Assembly (NCBI RefSeq): GCF_047511655.1
Contig: NC_133399.1
Coordinates: 8,931,333-8,995,332, forward strand
Source of the DNA: Castor canadensis
Taxonomy: Eukaryota > Chordata > Mammalia > Rodentia > Castoridae
DNA: 64,000 nt
Reading direction: 5' to 3'
Numbering within the stretch: the stretch's first letter is position 1; every line of letters starts with the position of its first letter. Position numbers and translations under genes: made by a program. The notes under the pieces were generated by a model, which was given only the letters and a program-made list of their open reading frames with translations, made no database searches and had not been told where the DNA came from. Shown here one piece after another: positions 50,601 to 56,800 of this stretch.

Positions 50601-50816
50601 CGCAAGACCTTATCTCAAGAAAACCCATCACAAAAAAAGGACTGGAGGAGTGGCTCAAGTAGTAAGGGCCTAGCAATGAGGCCGAGTTCAAACTCCAGTA
50701 CCACAAAAAAAAAAAAAAAAAGAACAAGAAGGGAACTGGAGGTATGGCTCAAGCAGTACAGTTCCTGCTTTGCAAGCATAAAAACCTGACTTCAAACCCC
50801 AGTGCCAGCAGACCAC

Positions 50817-50870
<54 letters not shown>

Positions 50871-53800
50871 ACAGGAGGGCCTCCAGGTACCAGTGGCTGA
50901 CACCTGTAACCTTAGCTAATTGGGAGGCCAAGATCAGGAGGATCGCGGTTTGAGACCAGCCTGGGCAAACAGGTCCCGAAACCCCATCTCCCAAATAACC
51001 AGGACAAAATGGATTGGAGGTGTGCCTCAAGTGGTAGAGTACATGTTTTGCAAGTGTGAAGCCCATACTTCAAATCCCAGTCCCATTAAAAAAAAAGAAG
51101 AAGAAGCCAGGAAGCCAGCCCCAGCCAAAAGGGTAACCCATTCTCACTTTATATACCTACACATGACCTAGGCATATTCACTTTGACATACCCACGTACA
51201 CAGGTAGGCATGTACATACACATTTGCTGTACCTACCATAGGTCCCTCCAGTGTGCCCTCGTGGTTTGTTCTGCCCTCCCCATCATTAGGTTCCTGGCTC
51301 ATCCTTATCCCACAAAAGAGCCCAGCAGGTGGCCTGGTGTGACTGGAGGTACAGGACAGTGTGCTGACCACACTAAAGGCACAAACAGAGCAGTGGGCCA
51401 CAGTCACACGTGCCTGAGTCCACTCATCAAGTGCTGATGCTTGTACTACAGAACCCAGACCAGACTCAAGACCAGCCACACAGCAAAGCCCCGACACCAC
51501 CACACTGCATACACAGCACAGGCGAGACCACAGTCTCTGCAGCAGCCACAGGCTGACCTGCCATGTGTGTAGCCTACACAGCAGCACCCCATTTCCTGGC
51601 CATACCAAATGAACACCTGGGCAGGGGTGTCATATGTTTTGTCACACAACCGAAAAAGGCCAAAGGGTCCCATGGGGACCCAAGGTCAGAGGTGGTAGGT
51701 TTTGTTTGGTTTTTGTGGGCTGGAGATGGAATCCAGGGTCTCACACATGCCAGACAAGCATTCTACCACCGAGCCACACTCCGGTCCCAAAGAGGTGGCA
51801 TCTGAATAGTACCTCCGAGGACTACAAATGGGCAGGGATCCGAGCTTGAACTCCATCTTCTCTGCCAGAGCAGAGAGATACTGGCCAAGAAACAGAAAGG
51901 AAAACCCCTCACATCTACTCCTCGGCCAGCTTCTGAGAAAGCGTACAAGTCAGGGGCAAGCTGAACCTCTCCAGTCCAAAATCCAAACCACTGTGAAGTA
52001 CAAAATTTTCTGAGTGCCAAAAGGACACTGAAAATGTTGTGAATTTTGGATCATGTCAGATTTCAAGGATTTGCTTGTTTTTTTCCCCTTCTTTTGACCT
52101 AGGGATGCTCGACCAGCAGTCTCTGCGAATGTTCCATGGGCTGAGGCACTTCTGCCCACTCACTCCCAAGTACTCTGGATAAGCGCGCCCTGCTGATGAG
52201 CCAGCAGAAGACTGGGAACCCGGCAGGAAAGTGGAGTGCTTTCATTCAGTGTACCCACTGCCCTCCTGCAGGTGACAAGGCAGAAAGAGGGCCAAGCTCT
52301 GAACCAACTTGGTCCTTCTAGCTATGTGGCCACTGAGCCTCAGTTTCCTTACCAGTTCCTGCCTCCTGGGGTTGCTCCTGGTGACATGATACGACTTTAC
52401 CACAAAGCCACAGATTAGGGGCAGCTTCTGTCCCTGAATTTTCTCAAAAAGCTACTCAAAGCACACCTATGGATGTGCAGAAGTTCCTGAATATTTTTTT
52501 TTTTTTTGTATCACTGGCGTTTGAATTCAGGGTCTCACCCTTGCTAGACAGACGCTCTACCACTTCAGCAACTACACCAGACCTGTTCTTGAAATTTTTT
52601 GATAATAAAAATGCATTCTTACTAGGTGCCCGTGGCTCACGCCTAGAATCCTAGCCACTCAGGAGGTAGAGATCAGGAGAATTGTGGTTTGAAGCCAGCC
52701 CAGGCAAATAATTTGGGAGACCCTATCTCAAAAATACCCATAACAAAAAAGGGTGGGTGGAGTGGCTCAAGGTGAAGGCCCTGAGTTCAAGCCTCAGTAT
52801 CACAAAAAAAAAAAAAAAAAAAAGCATCCTTGGCATCCTTGCTAGGCACCAGTGGCTCCTGTCCATAATCCCAGCTATTTGGGAGGCAGAAATCAGGAGA
52901 ACTGCAATTTGAGGCCAGCCTGGGCAGATAGTTCCCAAGACCCCAACGCCAAAATAACCAGAGCAAAATGGACTGGAACTGTGGCTCAAGTGGGAGAGCA
53001 CCTAATTTGCAAAGGCAAAGCCCTGAGTTCAAATCCAGTTCCACCAAAAAAAGAAAAAAAGCACCGTTGCATTCAAAAAGGGCTGGAGCCATGGGCTAAC
53101 AGAGGCAAGCAAAGGAAGAAAGGCTGCAGGAGCTGGGAAGAGAAACAAGACATTCAAAACAACATTTAAAGCACTTCTGTGGGGAAGGTCAAGCAGCCGA
53201 GGGTACAATGAAGCTCAGCTTGCAGGCTGGGCACTGCTTATGAGAGAAGTGGGCCTTGAGGGACACCCAGCACCAGATATGGAGCCACGGTTTGATTCTC
53301 TCATCTGTGACAGTGGACAGATAGCTTAGTCTATCCTGGCCCCTACACTGAAGGTGGAACACCCACTTTTAGGAGGAAAGAATGAACCAGGCTGGGCACA
53401 GTAGCTCACACCTGTAGTCCCAGCTACTTGGGAAGCTGAGATCAGGAAGATAATGGTTCGAGGCCAGTCCAGGACAATAGTTGAAGAGACCCCCATCTCC
53501 AAAATAAGCAGAGGAAAATAGACTGGAGGTATGAGTGCCTGCTTTCAAAGTGAGAACCTTTGTCCCTCCAAAAAAAAGAAAAGAAAAGAGAGAGAAACCA
53601 ACCAGATACTCCACCTAGCACCTGGCCCCATAGCAAGTACTCAATGACAGTGTCCTATAACTGCTGCCCAACAGAGACCACACTAGCACACAGGACACCA
53701 TGGCTTCCCCTGAGCTCAGGGGACCTTCTGATGAGCCCCTGAGGGCACCCCACAATTCCTCTGGAGCACCCCCATTTCCATGGATGAGTCCAGGAAACTG

Positions 53801-56800
53801 TGCCAAAGTCCTAGGAGCGTTCACAGGCTAACTCCATCTGCCTGGCAGTCTTTGAGGCTGAGCTGAGTGTACACCGGCGCACCCTGACGTGGCCTTCTCC
53901 TTGTTAGCAGGCCCCCATACAGAACCATGGGCGTCTGGGAGCCTGGAGGCCCGCCTCACTCTGGTGGTCCTCAACTTCTTGAGCCAGCCTCTGACAATAA
54001 CCTCGGACGCCCCTAAGCGCAGCTTTCCTCCCAGCTTTGCACCTCAAAGCACCCAGAGCTGCAACAGCACTTCAAATACTGCACACCCTAGCTCCAGATG
54101 CGGTGGTGCACACCTGCAGTCCCTGAGCTGCGAGGGTTGCCTAAGCCCAGTTTGGGCATCTTATTGAGACTCCATGTCATAAAAAAATAAAAACAAAACT
54201 GAAACAAAAGGAAAGAGAAAAAGAAACGAGTTGGCAGGATGGCACAAGTGGTAAAAAGTGGTAGAGCACATGCATAGCAAACTCGAGGCCCAAAGTTGAA
54301 CCCCCAAAACCACCACAAGAACAAAAGAAAGAAAAAAGCAAGCCCACGCCATGCACATGCCACCCCAGGCCCTTCCCATGCCCCCCCACTGGATTCATGG
54401 AAAATGACATTTGTGGTCCCTACCCCATGGCCAAGAGGGCATACTGTTCAATAACCAGCCAGCTATTCCTTTCAGCACTGGTCCCCTCACCCAAGAAAAA
54501 CCAAGACTGACAGCCAGCACCTGCCGGTAACACTTTCATTCTGCTCTTAGGAATTCGGAGCACTGGAGGTCTTCCTTACTCTGCAAATGCACTCCATTGT
54601 AATGGGAGCACGCAGCAGAGGAACACGTGTGCCCTGAGAGTAACAGAAGCAGTACTGGCAGAGCCGTGGCTCACACCTGTCATCATAACTATTTGGGAGG
54701 CTGAGATCAGGAGGATCACAGTTTGAGGCCAGTCTGGGCAAATAGTTCACGAGACCCCATCTCCAAAATAACCAGAGCAAATGGACTGGAGGTGTGGCTC
54801 AAGCAGTAGAGCTCCTGCCTTCACCAGGGCACCCTAGAGTTGTGTGTCTGCCACCCACAGCTGCCTTTTGAACCCCAGATGACCACAGATACTTTTCATA
54901 TCTGTATCCAAGACAACACACTCTAGGACCATTAGAAAACTCCATGAAGACAGGTTGTGAAGTCCACCTTCTTCTGAGGGCAAAGTGAGTCACAAGCAAG
55001 GACATACACCTGATCCCAAGCCACACGTGTCAGAAAGGCCATGCTGCTCTTCGTGTACCGGGCACGTACGGTATGGAGGGCAAAGACAAGAGTGTTGCTG
55101 AGTTGCGCAGGCAGCTGCATCAGGCAGTGCTCACATGCTTAGGCTCTGGTCCTCTACGATGCTGAAGGGTAGAGTCGCTGTCTCTTTCTGGCAGGGCCAA
55201 TGGCATTTTAAGTTAATACCAAAAATGCTGTCAGGCCAGGCCCTGGTGGTTCACGCCTGTAATCCTAGCAACTCAGGAGGATCTCAGTTCGAGTCCAGCC
55301 CTGGCAAATAGCAAGATGCTATCTCAAAAATACCCAGCACACAAAAAAAGGGCTGGCGGAATGGCTCAAGTGGTAGAGTGCCTGCTAAGGAGGCGTGAGG
55401 CCCAGTCCAAACCCCAGTACAGTAAACAACAACAAAAAGCGTAGTCATCCAGAAGCCCAAAGCAAAGCAAGAATACAGACTCGTGAGCAGTTCTGTGTCA
55501 GTCAGCAACTGCCACACTGTAGTCCGGCCCAGGGTTCTGCCATGACAAAGTGACAAACCCGAAGACACTCACAGCACAAGCCAGTATTACCATGACCCCG
55601 TTAGGTCTACCCCAGGGAGATCTACCCCAGTTCCACCATCATGTGACCTAGCGTGCTGGGCCTTCCTTTCTCAAGAAACGTGCCCTCAGCCAATCCCCAC
55701 TCCAGGTAGCACTTGTGCCCCGACAATGACAGGGAGAAGTCTGGGAAGGGTGCTTCGAGGGTGGGCACTACCGAGGCACTGTCAAACCCACCGTCTCCCG
55801 CGTCTTTTCTCACCAGCTCGAGGACGCTGCCCCGGCCCCCACCTCAGGCGTCTTCTGAGGTCACCTCTCCATCTTGCAACAGCAATGCTGCAGTGTTTGG
55901 AGTCAGAAGCCCTGTTACTTCATAACTTTGGGTAAGTCCCCAACTTGGGGCCAGTCAGCTTCCATTAAATTGGTGAGGAACAAAATTCATGTGTCCTCTC
56001 GGGCCTCAGAGGACACCCAGTGAAGGGCGCCTGCTGAAAGCAGAGACTGGCTGTACCTCACAGCCCTTTATGGGGCTGGTGGGAGCAGAACACTGTCAGG
56101 GTGCCAAACACACTGCCGAGAGGTGCACATCTCCGTTCAGAAGTCTGCTATCTGAGCAAGTTCAGACGATGCACCTTGCACAGAAGCAAACGGAAAATCC
56201 TTCAACAATTCATGTTCACACTGCTGCCCCTTCCAGCACCAGAGCCTGGATGTGAAAGGAGCCTCACTGGGCACACGGGGACCTGCGGGCCATCTGAGCC
56301 AGCAACATCCTTTCCCTCAATTCCTGGGTGGGAAGACGATCCCGTGCGTGTCTCTGCAGAGCCCCCGTGTGCCTCCCCTTGGTATCTGACGACTGCACAG
56401 TGTGAGGGGAAAGTGGCTCCAGGCAGGGCAGCCCTCGACACTGACGGAGGGCTGCCTCAAGTCCCTCTTCTCCCAGGGCCTTGCCTGTCCTCTCCCTGGT
56501 CTGAACACCGGGACACTCACCTGCACTCAGCCACGCTGCCTGTGTTGTGCTATTACTTGGCTTTGTATGGGTATAGGGAACTCCTCCACTGTCAGATCAT
56601 TTCTTGGAAAGCTAAGCTCATTAGCCATCACGTGACATCAGCAGTACCCACAGTTCTACAGAGAAAGGTCTCAAGCCATCTATGACTGTCATTCTCCAAA
56701 GTTCTATATTAGAACATTCTAGAACTGAACTTCAGTACACATAGCAGTCACTGGGGCTTCTTGAGAAAATAGGGGCTCCCAAGTAGCTCCCATGTCAGGT

